Shown piece by piece: positions 44,974 to 60,100 of a DNA stretch of 64,000 bases (the stretch's first letter is position 1; the number at the start of each line of letters is the position of its first letter). The position numbers and the translations under genes are program-made. Below the pieces are notes generated by a model. That model saw only the letters and a program-made list of their open reading frames with translations. It was not told where the DNA came from and made no database searches. Origin of the DNA: Dichetophora obliterata (Eukaryota > Arthropoda > Insecta > Diptera > Sciomyzidae); the NCBI GenBank assembly GCA_963920525.1, contig OY986439.1, positions 213,618,000 to 213,681,999 of the forward strand, written 5' to 3'.

Positions 44974-47900
44974 AGGATACAGTCTTGTGGACAGTAGCTT
45001 AAGGAACATTTTGATGCATAAATCGTCTTTCTATGATGTATGGTTTAGAAGTTATGGGTAAAAAATCAAAAAAATCGCAAAAAAATCAAATTTCAGAAAA
45101 CTTTTTCTGAATATGCAGTCTTGTGTATATATGTATTAGAAACAATTTGGTGCATAAATCGTCCTTGTAGGATGTATGGTTTGGGAGTTATGACGGAAAA
45201 AGCACATGTTTTTGGCCAGCTACCACTCCAAAAAGTGTTCTACAACTCCTAAACTACAAGAGATAGAGCAAACGGCATTTGGACAAAGAAGTATCCCTTC
45301 TTAAGGACGAGGACCTGGTGCTCATTTTAATGCATGAATCGTCCTTATCTGATATGTAGTTTTTATTTTAGAAAATAAATAAAAAAAATAAAAATTGACA
45401 AAAAAGGACACATGAAATTAACATGAAATCTAATTTTTAAAATTATTTCAAGGATACAGTCTTGTGGACAGTAGCTTAAGGAACATTTTGATGCATAAAT
45501 CGTCTTTCTATGATGTATGGTTTAGAAGTTATGGGTAAAAAATCAAAAAAATCGCAAAAAAATCAAATTTCAGAAAACTTTTTCTGAATATGCAGTCTTG
45601 TGTATATATGTATTAGAAACAATTTGGTGCATAAATCGTCCTTGTAGGATGTATGGTTTGGGAGTTATGACGGAAAAAGCACATGTTTTTGGCCAGCTAC
45701 CACTCCAAAAAGTGTTCTACAACTCCTAAACTACAAGAGATAGAGCAAACGGCATTTGGACAAAGAAGTATCCCTTCTTAAGGACGAGGACCTGGTGCTC
45801 ATTTTAATGCATGAATCGTCCTTATCTGATATGTAGTTTTTATTTTACAAAATAAATAAAAATAATAAAAATTGACAAAAAAGGACACATGAAATTAACA
45901 TGAAATCTAATTTTTAAAATTATTTCAAGGATACAGTCTTGTGGGCAGTAGCTTAAGGAACATTTTGATGCATAAATCGTCCTTTTTTGATGTATGGTTT
46001 AGAAGTTATGGCTAAAAAATCAAAAAAATCGCAAAAAACCACGTCAAAAACTATGATTCATGTAAAAAATTTTAACTAAGATTCTTGAAAAAAATCAAAT
46101 TTCAGAAAAATTTTTTCTGAATATGCAGTCTTGTGTATATATGTATTAGAAACAATTTGGTGCATAAATCGTCCTTGTAGGATGTATGGTTTGGAAGTTA
46201 TGACGGAAAAAGCACATGTTTTTGGCCAGCTACCACTCCAAAAAGTGTTCTACAACTCCTAAACTACAAGAGATAGAGCAAACGGCATTTGGACAAAGGA
46301 GTATCCCTTCTTAAGGACGAGGACCTGGTGCTCATTTTAATGCATGAATCGTCCTTATCTGATATGTAGTTTTTATTTTAGAAAATAAATATAAAAAATA
46401 AAAATTGACAAAGAAGGACACATGAAATTAACATGAAATCTAATTTTTAAAATTATTTCAAGGATACAGTCTTGTGGGCAGTAGCTTAAGGAACATTTTG
46501 ATGCATAAATCGTCCTTTTATGATGTATGGTTTAGAAGTTATGGCTAAAAAATCAAAAAAATCGCAAAAAACCACGTCAAAAACTATGATTCATGTAAAA
46601 AATTTTAACTAAGATTCTTGAAAAAAATCAAATTTCAGAAAACTTTTTTCTGAATATGCAGTCTTGTGTATATATGTATTAGAAACAATTTGGTGCATAA
46701 ATCGTCCTTGTAGGATGTATGGTTTGGGAGTTATGACGGAAAAAGCACATGTTTTTGGCCAGCTACCACTCCAAAAAGTGTTCTACAACTCCTAAACTAC
46801 AAGAGATAGAGCAAACGGCATTTGGACAAAGGAGTATCCCTTCTTAAGGACGAGGACCTGGTTCTCATTTTAATGCATGAATCGTCCTTATCTGATATGT
46901 AGTTTTTATTTTAGAAAATAAATAAAAAAAATAAAAATTGACAAAAAAGGACACATGAAATTAACATGAAATCTAATTTTTAAAATTATTTCAAGGATAC
47001 AGTCTTGTGGGCAGTAGCTTAAGGAACATTTTGATGCATAAATCGTCCTTTTATGATGTATGGTTTAGAAGTTATGGCTAAAAAATCAAAAAAATCGCAA
47101 AAAACCACGTCAAAAACTATGATTCATGTAAAAAATTTTAACTAAGATTCTTGAAAAAAATCAAATTTCAGAAAACTTTTTTCTGAATATGCAGTCTTGT
47201 GTATATATGTATTAGAAACAATTTGGTGCATAAATCGTCCTTGTAGGATGTATGGTTTGGGAGTTATGACGGAAAAAGCACATGTTTTTGGCCAGCTACC
47301 ACTCCAAAAAGTGTTCTACAACTCCTAAACTACAAGAGATAGAGCAAACGGCATTTGGACAAAGGAGTATCCCTTCTTAAGGACGAGGACCTGGTGCTCA
47401 TTTTAATGCATGAATCGTCCTTATCTGATATGTAGTTTTTATTTTAGAAAATAAATAAAAAAAATAAAAATTGACAAAAAAGGACACATGAAATTAACAT
47501 GAAATCTAATTTTTAAAATTATTTCAAGGATACAGTCTTGTGGACAGTAGCTTAAGGAACATTTTGATGCATAAATCGTCTTTCTATGATGTATGGTTTA
47601 GAAGTTATGGGTAAAAAATCAAAAAAATCGCAAAAAAATCAAATTTCAGAAAACTTTTTCTGAATATGCAGTCTTGTGTATATATGTATTAGAAACAATT
47701 TGGTGCATAAATCGTCCTTGTAGGATGTATGGTTTGGGAGTTATGACGGAAAAAGCACATGTTTTTGGCCAGCTACCACTCCAAAAAGTGTTCTACAACT
47801 CCTAAACTACAAGAGATAGAGCAAACGGCATTTGGACAAAGAAGTATCCCTTCTTAAGGACGAGGACCTGGTGCTCATTTTAATGCATGAATCGTCCTTA

Positions 47901-50900
47901 TCTGATATGTAGTTTTTATTTTAGAAAATAAATAAAAAAAATAAAAATTGACAAAAAAGGACACATGAAATTAACATGAAATCTAATTTTTAAAATTATT
48001 TCAAGGATACAGTCTTGTGGACAGTAGCTTAAGGAACATTTTGATGCATAAATCGTCTTTCTATGATGTATGGTTTAGAAGTTATGGGTAAAAAATCAAA
48101 AAAATCGCAAAAAAATCAAATTTCAGAAAACTTTTTCTGAATATGCAGTCTTGTGTATATGTGTATTAGAAACAATTTGGTGCATAAATCGTCCTTGTAG
48201 GATGTATGGTTTGGGAGTTATGACGGAAAAAGCACATGTTTTTGGCCAGCTACCACTCCAAAAAGTGTTCTACAACTCCTAAACTACAAGAGATAGAGCA
48301 AACGGCATTTGGACAAAGAAGTATCCCTTCTTAAGGACGAGGACCTGGTGCTCATTTTAATGCATGAATCGTCCTTATCTGATATGTAGTTTTTATTTTA
48401 CAAAATAAATAAAAATAATAAAAATTGACAAAAAAGGACACATGAAATTAACATGAAATCTAATTTTTAAAATTATTTCAAGGATACAGTCTTGTGGGCA
48501 GTAGCTTAAGGAACATTTTGATGCATAAATCGTCCTTTTTTGATGTATGGTTTAGAAGTTATGGCTAAAAAATCAAAAAAATCGCAAAAAACCACGTCAA
48601 AAACTATGATTCATGTAAAAAATTTTAACTAAGATTCTTGAAAAAAATCAAATTTCAGAAAACTTTTTCTGAATATGCAGTCTTGTGTATATATGTATTA
48701 GAAACAATTTGGTGCATAAATCGTCCTTGTAGGATGTATGGTTTGGGAGTTATGACGGAAAAAGCACATGTTTTTGGCCAGCTACCACTCCAAAAAGTGT
48801 TCTACATCTCCTAAACTACAAGAGATAGAGCAAACGGCATTTGGACAAAGAAGTATCCCTTCTTAAGGACGAGGACCTGGTGCTCATTTTAATGCATGAA
48901 TCGTCCTTATCTGATATGTAGTTTTTATTTTAGAAAATAAATAAAAAAAATAAAAATTGACAAAAAAGGACACATGAAATTAACATGAAATCTAATTTTC
49001 AAAATTATTTCAAGGATACAGTCTTGTGGGCAGTAGCTTAAGGAACATTTTGATGCATAAATCGTCCTTTTATGATGTATGGTTTAGAATTTATGTCTAA
49101 AAAATAAAAAAAATCGCAAAAAACCACGTCAAAAACTATGATTCATGTAAAAAATTTTAACTAAGATTCTTGAAAAAAATCAAATTTCAGAAAAATTTTT
49201 TCTGAATATGCAGTCTTGTGTATATATGTATTAGAAACAATTTGGTGCATAAATCGTCCTTGTAGGATGTATGGTTTGGGAGTTATGACGGAAAAAGCAC
49301 ATGTTTTTGGCCAGCTACCACTCCAAAAAGTGTTCTACAACTCCTAAACTACAAGAGATAGAGCAAACGGCATTTGGACAAAGGAGTATCCCTTCTTAAG
49401 GACGAGGACCTGGTTCTCATTTTAATGCATGAATCGTCCTTATCTGATATGTAGTTTTTATTTTAGAAAATAAATAAAAAAAATAAAAATTGACAAAAAA
49501 GGACACATGAAATTAACATGAAATCTAATTTTTAAAATTATTTCAAGGATACAGTCTTGTGGGCAGTAGCTTAAGGAACATTTTGATGCATAAATCGTCC
49601 TTTTATGATGTATGGTTTAGAAGTTATGGCTAAAAAATCAAAAAAATCGCAAAAAACCACGTCAAAAACTATGATTCATGTAAAAAATTTTAACTAAGAT
49701 TCTTGAAAAAAATCAAATTTCAGAAAACTTTTTTCTGAATATGCAGTCTTGTGTATATATGTATTAGAAACAATTTGGTGCATAAATCGTCCTTGTAGGA
49801 TGTATGGTTTGGGAGTTATGACGGAAAAAGCACATGTTTTTGGCCAGCTACCACTCCAAAAAGTGTTCTACAACTCCTAAACTACAAGAGATAGAGCAAA
49901 CGGCATTTGGACAAAGGAGTATCCCTTCTTAAGGACGAGGACCTGGTGCTCATTTTAATGCATGAATCGTCCTTATCTGATATGTAGTTTTTATTTTAGA
50001 AAATAAATAAAAAAAATAAAAATTGACAAAAAAGGACACATGAAATTAACATGAAATCTAATTTTTAAAATTATTTCAAGGATACAGTCTTGTGGACAGT
50101 AGCTTAAGGAACATTTTGATGCATAAATCGTCTTTCTATGATGTATGGTTTAGAAGTTATGGGTAAAAAATCAAAAAAATCGCAAAAAAATCAAATTTCA
50201 GAAAACTTTTTCTGAATATGCAGTCTTGTGTATATATGTATTAGAAACAATTTGGTGCATAAATCGTCCTTGTAGGATGTATGGTTTGGGAGTTATGACG
50301 GAAAAAGCACATGTTTTTGGCCAGCTACCACTCCAAAAAGTGTTCTACAACTCCTAAACTACAAGAGATAGAGCAAACGGCATTTGGACAAAGAAGTATC
50401 CCTTCTTAAGGACGAGGACCTGGTGCTCATTTTAATGCATGAATCGTCCTTATCTGATATGTAGTTTTTATTTTAGAAAATAAATAAAAAAAATAAAAAT
50501 TGACAAAAAAGGACACATGAAATTAACATGAAATCTAATTTTTAAAATTATTTCAAGGATACAGTCTTGTGGACAGTAGCTTAAGGAACATTTTGATGCA
50601 TAAATCGTCTTTCTATGATGTATGGTTTAGAAGTTATGGGTAAAAAATCAAAAAAATCGCAAAAAAATCAAATTTCAGAAAACTTTTTCTGAATATGCAG
50701 TCTTGTGTATATATGTATTAGAAACAATTTGGTGCATAAATCGTCCTTGTAGGATGTATGGTTTGGGAGTTATGACGGAAAAAGCACATGTTTTTGGCCA
50801 GCTACCACTCCAAAAAGTGTTCTACAACTCCTAAACTACAAGAGATAGAGCAAACGGCATTTGGACAAAGAAGTATCCCTTCTTAAGGACGAGGACCTGG

Positions 50901-52630
50901 TGCTCATTTTAATGCATGAATCGTCCTTATCTGATATGTAGTTTTTATTTTACAAAATAAATAAAAATAATAAAAATTGACAAAAAAGGACACATGAAAT
51001 TAACATGAAATCTAATTTTTAAAATTATTTCAAGGATACAGTCTTGTGGGCAGTAGCTTAAGGAACATTTTGATGCATAAATCGTCCTTTTTTGATGTAT
51101 GGTTTAGAAGTTATGGCTAAAAAATCAAAAAAATCGCAAAAAACCACGTCAAAAACTATGATTCATGTAAAAAATTTTAACTAAGATTCTTGAAAAAAAT
51201 CAAATTTCAGAAAACTTTTTCTGAATATGCAGTCTTGTGTATATATGTATTAGAAACAATTTGGTGCATAAATCGTCCTTGTAGGATGTATGGTTTGGGA
51301 GTTATGACGGAAAAAGCACATGTTTTTGGCCAGCTACCACTCCAAAAAGTGTTCTACAACTCCTAAACTACAAGAGATAGAGCAAACGGCATTTGGACAA
51401 AGAAGTATCCCTTCTTAAGGACGAGGACCTGGTGCTCATTTTAATGCATGAATCGTCCTTATCTGATATGTAGTTTTTATTTTAGAAAATAAATAAAAAA
51501 AATAAAAATTGACAAAAAAGGACACATGAAATTAACATGAAATCTAATTTTCAAAATTATTTCAAGGATACAGTCTTGTGGGCAGTAGCTTAAGGAACAT
51601 TTTGATGCATAAATCGTCCTTTTATGATGTATGGTTTAGAATTTATGTCTAAAAAATAAAAAAAATCGCAAAAAACCACGTCAAAAACTATGATTCATGT
51701 AAAAAATTTTAACTAAGATTCTTGAAAAAAATCAAATTTCAGAAAAATTTTTTCTGAATATGCAGTCTTGTGTATATATGTATTAGAAACAATTTGGTGC
51801 ATAAATCGTCCTTGTAGGATGTATGGTTTGGGAGTTATGACGGAAAAAGCACATGTTTTTGGCCAGCTACCACTCCAAAAAGTGTTCTACAACTCCTAAA
51901 CTACAAGAGATAGAGCAAACGGCATTTGGACAAAGGAGTATCCCTTCTTAAGGACGAGGACCTGGTTCTCATTTTAATGCATGAATCGTCCTTATCTGAT
52001 ATGTAGTTTTTATTTTAGAAAATAAATAAAAAAAATAAAAATTGACAAAAAAGGACACATGAAATTAACATGAAATCTAATTTTTAAAATTATTTCAAGG
52101 ATGCAGTCTTGTGGGCAGTAGCTTATGGAACATTTTGATGCATAAATCGTCCTTTTATGATGTATGGTTTAGAAGTTATGGCTAAAAAATCAAAAAAATC
52201 GCAAAAAACCACGTCAAAAACTATGATTCATGTAAAAAATTTTAACTAAGATTCTTGAAAAAAATCAAATTTCAGAAAACTTTTTTCTGAATATGCAGTC
52301 TTGTGTATATATGTATTAGAAACAATTTGGTGCATAAATCGTCCTTGTAGGATGTATGGTTTGGGAGTTATGACGGAAAAAGCACATGTTTTTGGCCAGC
52401 TACCACTCCAAAAAGTGTTCTACAACTCCTAAACTACAAGAGATAGAGCAAACGGCATTTGGACAAAGGAGTATCCCTTCTTAAGGACGAGGACCTGGTT
52501 CTCATTTTAATGCATGAATCGTCCTTATCTGATATGTAGTTTTTATTTTAGAAAATAAATAAAAAAAATAAAAATTGACAAAAAAGGACACATGAAATTA
52601 ACATGAAATCTAATTTTTAAAATTATTTCA
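44974..52630. repeat. Higher-order repeat block A: three copies of a five-monomer unit (about 2,552 bp)
   Basis: Monomer lengths follow 477-477-533-533-533 three times (44,974-47,526; 47,527-50,078; 50,079-52,630). The third and fourth monomers carry marker variants in register: 'caaaataaataaaaataat' just before the third (about 45,846, 48,400, 50,952) and 'ccttttttgatg' within it. Copies two and three also share 'agaatttatgtctaaaaa' (about 49,086, 51,638), absent from copy one, so these two are the most recent duplicates. Confidence 0.9.
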
Positions 52631-55600
52631 AGGATACAGTCTTGTGGGCAGTAGCTTAAGGAACATTTTGATGCATAAATCGTCCTTTTATGATGTATGG
52701 TTTAGAAGTTATGGCTAAAAAATCAAAAAAATCGCAAAAAACCACGTCAAAAACTATGATTCATGTAAAAAATTTTAACTAAGATTCTTGAAAAAAATCA
52801 AATTTCAGAAAACTTTTTTCTGAATATGCAGTCTTGTGTATATATGTATTAGAAACAATTTGGTGCATAAATCGTCCTTGTAGGATGTATGGTTTGGGAG
52901 TTATGACGGAAAAAGCACATGTTTTTGGCCAGCTACCACTCCAAAAAGTGTTCTACAACTCCTAAACTACAAGAGATAGAGCAAACGGCATTTGGACAAA
53001 GGAGTATCCCTTCTTAAGGACGAGGACCTGGTTCTCATTTTAATGCATGAATCGTCCTTATCTGATATGTAGTTTTTATTTTAGAAAATAAATAAAAAAA
53101 ATAAAAATTGACAAAAAAGGACACATGAAATTAACATGAAATCTAATTTTTAAAATTATTTCAAGGATACAGTCTTGTGGGCAGTAGCTTAAGGAACATT
53201 TTGATGCATAAATCGTCCTTTTATGATGTATGGTTTAGAAGTTATGGCTAAAAAAATCAAAAAAATCGCAAAAAAAACACGTCAAAAACTATGATTCATG
53301 TAAAAAATTTTAACTAAGATTCTTGAAAAAAATCAAATTTCAGAAAACTTTTTTCTGAATATACAGTCTTGTGTATATATGTATTAGAAACAATTTGGTG
53401 CATAAATCGTCCTTGTAGGATGTATGGTTTGGGAGTTATGACGGAAAAAGCACATATTTTTGGCCAGCTACCACTCCAAAAAGTGTTCTACAACTCCTAA
53501 ACTACAAGAGATAGAGTTAACGGCATTTGGACAAAAGAGTATCCCTTCTTAAGGACGAGGACCTGGTGCTCATTTTAATGCATGAATCGTCCTTATCTGA
53601 TATGTAGTTTTTATTTTAGAAAATAAATAAAAAAAATAAAAATTGACAAAAAAGGACACATGAAATTAACATGAAATCTAATTTTTAAAATTATTTCAAG
53701 GATACAGTCTTGTGGGCAGTAGCTTAAGGAACATTTTGATGCATAAATCGTCCTTTTATGATGTATAGTTTAGAAGTTATGGCTAAAAAATCAAAAAAAT
53801 CGCAAAAAACCACGTCAAAAACTATGATTCATGTAAAAAATTTTAACTAAGATTCTTGAAAAAAATCAAATTTCAGAAAACTTTTTTCTGAATATGCAGT
53901 CTTGTGTATATATGTATTAGAAACAATTTGGTGCATAAATCGTCCTTGTAGGATGTATGGTTTGGGAGTTATGACGGAAAAAGCACATGTTTTTGGCCAG
54001 CTACCACTCCAAAAAGTGTTCTACAACTCCTAAACTACAAGAGATAGAGCAAACGGCATTTGGACAAAGGAGTATCCCTTCTTAAGGACGAAGACCTGGT
54101 TCTCATTTTAATGCATGAATCGTCCTTATCTGATATGTAGTTTTTATTTTAGAAAATAAATAAAAAAAATAAAAATTGACAAAAAAGGACACATGAAATT
54201 AACATGATATCTAATTTTTAAAATTATTTCAAGGATACAGTCTTGTGGGCAGTAGCTTAAGGAACATTTTGATGCATAAATCGTCCTTTTATGATGTATG
54301 GTTTAGAAGTTATGGCTAAAAAATCAAAAAAATCGCAAAAAACCACGTCAAAAACTATGATTCATGTAAAAAATTTTAACTAAGATTCTTGAAAAAAATC
54401 AAATTTCAGAAAACTTCAATCAATCTGAATATGCAGTCTTGTGTATATATGTATTAGAAACAATTTGGTGCATAAATCGTCCTTGTAGGATGTATGGTTT
54501 GGGAGTTATGACGGAAAAAGCACATGTTTTTGGCCAGCTACCACTCCAAAAAGTGTTCTACAACTCCTAAACTACAAGAGATAGAGCAAACGGCATTTGG
54601 ACAAAGGAGTATCCCTTCTTAAGGACGAGGACCTGGTGCTCATTTTAATGCATGAATCGTCCTTATCTGATATGTAGTTTTTATTTTAGAAAATAAATAA
54701 AAAAAATAAAAATTGACAAAAAAGGACACATGAAATTAACATGAAATCTAATTTTTAAAATTATTTCAAGGATACAGTCTTGTGGGCAGTAGCTTAAGGA
54801 ACATTTTGATGCATAAATCGTCCTTTTATGATGTATGGTTTAGAAGTTATGGCTAAAAAATCAAAAAAATCGCAAAAAACCACGTCAAAAACTATGATTC
54901 ATGTAAAAAATTTTAACTAAGATTCTTGAAAAAAATCAAATTTCAGAAAACTTTTTTCTGAATATGCAGTCTTGTGTATATATGTATTAGAAACAGTTTG
55001 GTGCATAAATCGTCCTTGTAGGATGTATGGTTTGGGAGTTATGACGGAAAAAGCACATGTTTTTGGCCAGCTACCACTCCAAAAAGTGTTCTACAACTCC
55101 TAAACTACAAGAGATAGAGCAAACGGCATTTGGACAAAGGAGTATCCCTTCTTAAGGACGAGGACCTGGTGCTCATTTTAATGCATGAATCGTCCTTATC
55201 TGATATGTAGTTTTTATTTTAGAAAATAAATAAAAAAAATAAAAATTGACAAAAAAGGACACATGAAATTAACATGAAATCTAATTTTTAAAATTATTTC
55301 AAGGATACAGTCTTGTGGGCAGTAGCTTAAGGAACATTTTGATGCATTAATCGTCCTTTTAAGATGTATGGTTTAGAAGTTATGGCTAAAAAATCAAAAA
55401 AATCGCAAAAAACCACGTCAAAAACTATGATTCATGTAAAAAATTTTAACTAAGATTCTTGAAAAAAATCAAATTTCAGAAAACTTTTTTCTGAATATGC
55501 AGTCTTGTGTATATATGTATTAGAAACAATTTGGTGCATAAATCGTCCTTGTAGGATGTATGGTTTGGGAGTTATGACGGAAAAAGCACATGTTTTTGGC

Positions 55601-56900
55601 CAGCTACCACTCCAAAAAGTGTTCTACAACTCCTAAACTACAAGAGATAGAGCAAACGGCATTTGGACAAAGGAGTATCCCTTCTTAAGGACGAGGACCT
55701 GGTTCTCATTTTAATGCATGAATCGTCCTTATCTGATATGTAGTTTTTATTTTAGAAAATAAATAAAAAAAATAAAAATTGACAAAAAAGGACACATGAA
55801 ATTAACATGAAATCTAATTTTTAAAATTATTTCAAGGATACAGTCTTGTGGGCAGTAGCTTAAGGAACATTTTGATGCATAAATCGTCCTTTTATGATGT
55901 ATGGTTTAGAAGTTATGGCTAAAAAATCAAAAAAATCGCAAAAAACCACGTCAAAAACTATGATTCATGTAAAAAATTTTAACTAAGATTCTTGAAAAAA
56001 ATCAAATTTCAGAAAACTTTTTTCTGAATATGCAGTCTTGTGTATATATGTATTAGAAACAATTTGGTGCATAAATCGTCCTTGTAGGATGTATGGTTTG
56101 GGAGTTATGACGGAAAAAGCACATGTTTTTGGCCAGCTACCACTCCAAAAAGTGTTCTACAACTCCTAAACTACAAGAGATAGAGCAAACGGCATTTGGA
56201 CAAAGGAGTATCCCTTCTTAAGGACGAGGACCTGGTGCTCATTTTAATGCATGAATCGTCCTTATCTGATATGTAGTTTTTATTTTAGAAAATAAATAAA
56301 AAAAATAAAAATTGACAAAAAAGGACACATGAAATTAACATGAAACCTAATTTTTAAAATTATTTCAAGGATACAGTCTTGTGGGCAGTAGCTTAAGGAA
56401 CATTTTGATGCATAAATCGTCCTTTTATGATGTATGGTTTAGAAGTTATGGCTAAAAAATCAAAAAAATCGCAAAAAACCACGTCAAAAACTATGATTCA
56501 TGTAAAAAATTTTAACTAAGATTCTTGAAAAAAATCAAATTTCAGAAAACTTTTTTCTGAATATGCAGTCTTGTGTATATATGTATTAGAAACAATTTGG
56601 TGCATAAATCGTCCTTGTAGGATGTATGGTTTGGGAGTTATGACGGAAAAAGCACATGTTTTTGGCCAGCTACCACTCCAAAAAGTGTTCTACAACTCCT
56701 AAACTACAAGAGATAGAGCAAACGGCATTTGGACAAAGGAGTATCCCTTCTTAAGGACGAGGACCTGGTTCTCATTTTAATGCATGAATCGTCCTTATCT
56801 GATATGTAGTTTTTATTTTAGAAAATAAATAAAAAAAATAAAAATTGACAAAAAAGGACACATGAAATTAACATGAAATCTAATTTTTAAAATTATTTCA

Positions 56901-59900
56901 AGGATACAGTCTTGTGGGCAGTAGCTTAAGGAATATTTTGATGCATAAATCGTCCTTTTATGATGTATGGTTTAGAAGTTATGGCTAAAAAATCAAAAAA
57001 ATCGCAAAAAACCACGTCAAAAACTTTGATTCATGTAAAAAATTTTAACCAAGATTCTTGAAAAAAATCAAATTTCAGAAAACTTTTTTCTGAATATGCA
57101 GTCTTGTGTATATATGTATTAGAAACAATTTGGTGCATAAATCGTCCTTGTAGGATGTATGGTTTGGGAGTTATGACGGAAAAAGCACATGTTTTTGGCC
57201 AGCTACCACTCCAAAAAGTGTTCTACAACTCCTAAACTACAAGAGATAGAGCAAACGGCATTTGGACAAAGAAGTATCCCTTCTTAAGGACGAGGACCTG
57301 GTGCTCATTTTAATGCATGAATCGTCCTTATCTGATATGTAGTTTTTATTTTAGAAAATAAATAAAAAAAATAAAAATTGACAAAAAAGGACACATGAAA
57401 TTAACATGAAATCTAATTTTTAAAATTATTTCAAGGATACAGTCTTGTGGGCAGTAGCTTAAGGAATATTTTGATGCATAAATCGTCCTTTTATGATGTA
57501 TGGTTTAGAAGTTATGGCTAAAAAATAAAAAAAATCGCAAAAAACCACGTCAAAAACTATGATTCATGTAAAAAATTTTAACTAAGATTCTTGAAAAAAA
57601 TCAAATTTCAGAAAACTTTTTTCTGAATATGCAGTCTTGTGTATATATGTATTAGAAACAATTTGGTGCATAAATCGACCTTGTAGGATGTATGGTTTGG
57701 GAGTTATGACGGAAAAAGCACATGTTTTTGGCCAGCTACCACTCCAAAAAGTGTTCTACAACTCCTAAACTACAAGAGATAGAGCAAACGGCATTTGGAC
57801 AAAGGAGTATCCCTTCTTAAGGACGAGGACCTGGTTCTCATTTTAATGCATGAATCGTCCTTATCTGATATGTAGTTTTTATTTTAGAAAATAAATAAAA
57901 AAAATAAAAATTGACAAAAAAGGACACATGAAATTAACATGAAATCTAATTTTTAAAATTATTTCAAGGATACAGTCTTGTGGGCAGTAGCTTAAGGAAC
58001 ATTTTGATGCATAAATCGTCCTTTTATGATGTATGGTTTAGAAGTTATGGCTAAAAAAATCAAAAAAATCGCAAAAAACCACGTCAAAAACTATGATTCA
58101 TGTAAAAAATTTTAACTAAGATTCTTGAAAAAAATCAAATTTCAGAAAACTTTTTTCTGAATATGCAGTCTTGTGTATATATGTATTAGAAACAATTTGG
58201 TGCATAAATCGTCCTTGTAGGATGTATGGTTTGGGAGTTATGACGGAAAAAGCACATGTTTTTGGCCAGCTACCACTCCAAAAAGTGTTCTACAACTCCT
58301 AAACTACAAGAGATAGAGCAAACGGCATTTGGACAAAGGAGTATCCCTTCTTAAGGACGAGGACCTGGTTCTCATTTTAATGCATGAATCGTCCTTATCT
58401 GATATGTAGTTTTTATTTTAGAAAATAAATAAAAAAAATAAAAATTGACAAAAAAGGACACATGAAATTAACATGAAATCTAATTTTTAAAATTATTTCA
58501 AGGATACAGTCTTGTGGGCAGTAGCTTAAGGAACATTTTGATGCATAAATCGTCCTTTTATGATGTATGGTTTAGAAGTTATGGCTAAAAAATCAAAAAA
58601 ATCGCAAAAAACCACGTCAAAAACTATGATTCATGTAAAAAATTTTAACTAAGATTCTTGAAAAAAATCAAATTTCAGAAAACTTTTTTCTGAATATGCA
58701 GTCTTGTGTATATATGTATTAGAAACAATTTGGTGCATAAATCGTCCTTGTAGGATGTATGGTTTGGGAGTTATGACGGAAAAAGCACATGTTTTTGGCC
58801 AGCTACCACTCCAAAAAGTGTTCTACAACTCCTAAACTACAAGAGATAGAGCAAACGGCATTTGGACAAAGGAGTATCCCTTCTTAAGGACGAGGACCTG
58901 GTTCTCATTTTAATGCATGAATCGTCCTTATCTGATATGTAGTTTTTATTTTAGAAAATAAATAAAAAAAATAAAAATTGACAAAAAAGGACACATGAAA
59001 TTAACATGAAATCTAATTTTTAAAATTATTTCAAGGATACAGTCTTGTGGGCAGTAGCTTAAGGAACATTTTGATGCATAAATCGTCCTTTTATGATGTA
59101 TGGTTTAGAAGTTATGGCTAAAAAATCAAAAAAATCGCAAAAAACCACGTCAAAAACTATGATTCATGTAAAAAATTTTAACTAAGATTCTTGAAAAAAA
59201 TCAAATTTCAGAAAACTTTTTTCTGAATATGCAGTCTTGTGTATATATGTATTAGAAACAATTTGGTGCATAAATCGTCCTTGTAGGATGTATGGTTTGG
59301 GAGTTATGACGGAAAAAGCACATGTTTTTGGCCAGCTACCACTCCAAAAAGTGTTATACAACTCCTAAACTACAAGAGATAGAGCAAACGGCATTTGGAC
59401 AAAGAAGTATCCCTTCTTAAGGACGAGGACCTGGTGCTCATTTTAATGCATGAATCGTCCTTATCTGATATGTAGTTTTTATTTTAGAAAATAAATAAAA
59501 AAAAATAAAAATTGACAAAAAAGGACACATGAAATTAACATGAAATCTAATTTTTAAAATTATTTCAAGGATACAGTCTTGTGGGCAGTAGCTTAAGGAA
59601 TATTTTGATGCATAAATCGTCCTTTTATGATGTATGGTTTAGAAGTTATGGCTAAAAAATAAAAAAAATCGCAAAAAACCACGTCAAAAACTATGATTCA
59701 TGTAAAAAATTTTAACTAAGATTCTTGAAAAAAATCAAATTTCAGAAAACTTTTTTCTGAATATGCAGTCTTGTGTATATATGTATTATAAACAATTTGG
59801 TGCATAAATCGTCCTTGTAGGATGTATGGTTTGGGAGTTATGACGGAAAAAGCACATGTTTTTGGCCAGCTACCACTCCAAAAAGTGTTCTACAACTCCT

Positions 59901-60100
59901 AAACTACAAGAGATAGAGCAAACGGCATTTGGACAAAGGAGTATCCCTTCTTAAGGACGAGGACCTGGTTCTCATTTTAATGCATGAATCGTCCTTATCT
60001 GATATGTAGTTTTTATTTTAGAAAATAAATAAAAAAAATAAAAATTGACAAAAAAGGACACATGAAATTAACATGAAATCTAATTTTTAAAATTATTTCA
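56901..60100. repeat. Middle satellite stretch with a four-monomer register (about 2,133 bp)
   Basis: Rare variants recur four monomers apart: 'aaaaaataaaaaaaatcgc' in the monomers at 57,434 and 59,568, and 'caaagaagtatccc' near 57,268 and 59,401. This indicates a third higher-order arrangement, less marked than blocks A and B because all monomers are about 533 bp. Confidence 0.65.
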
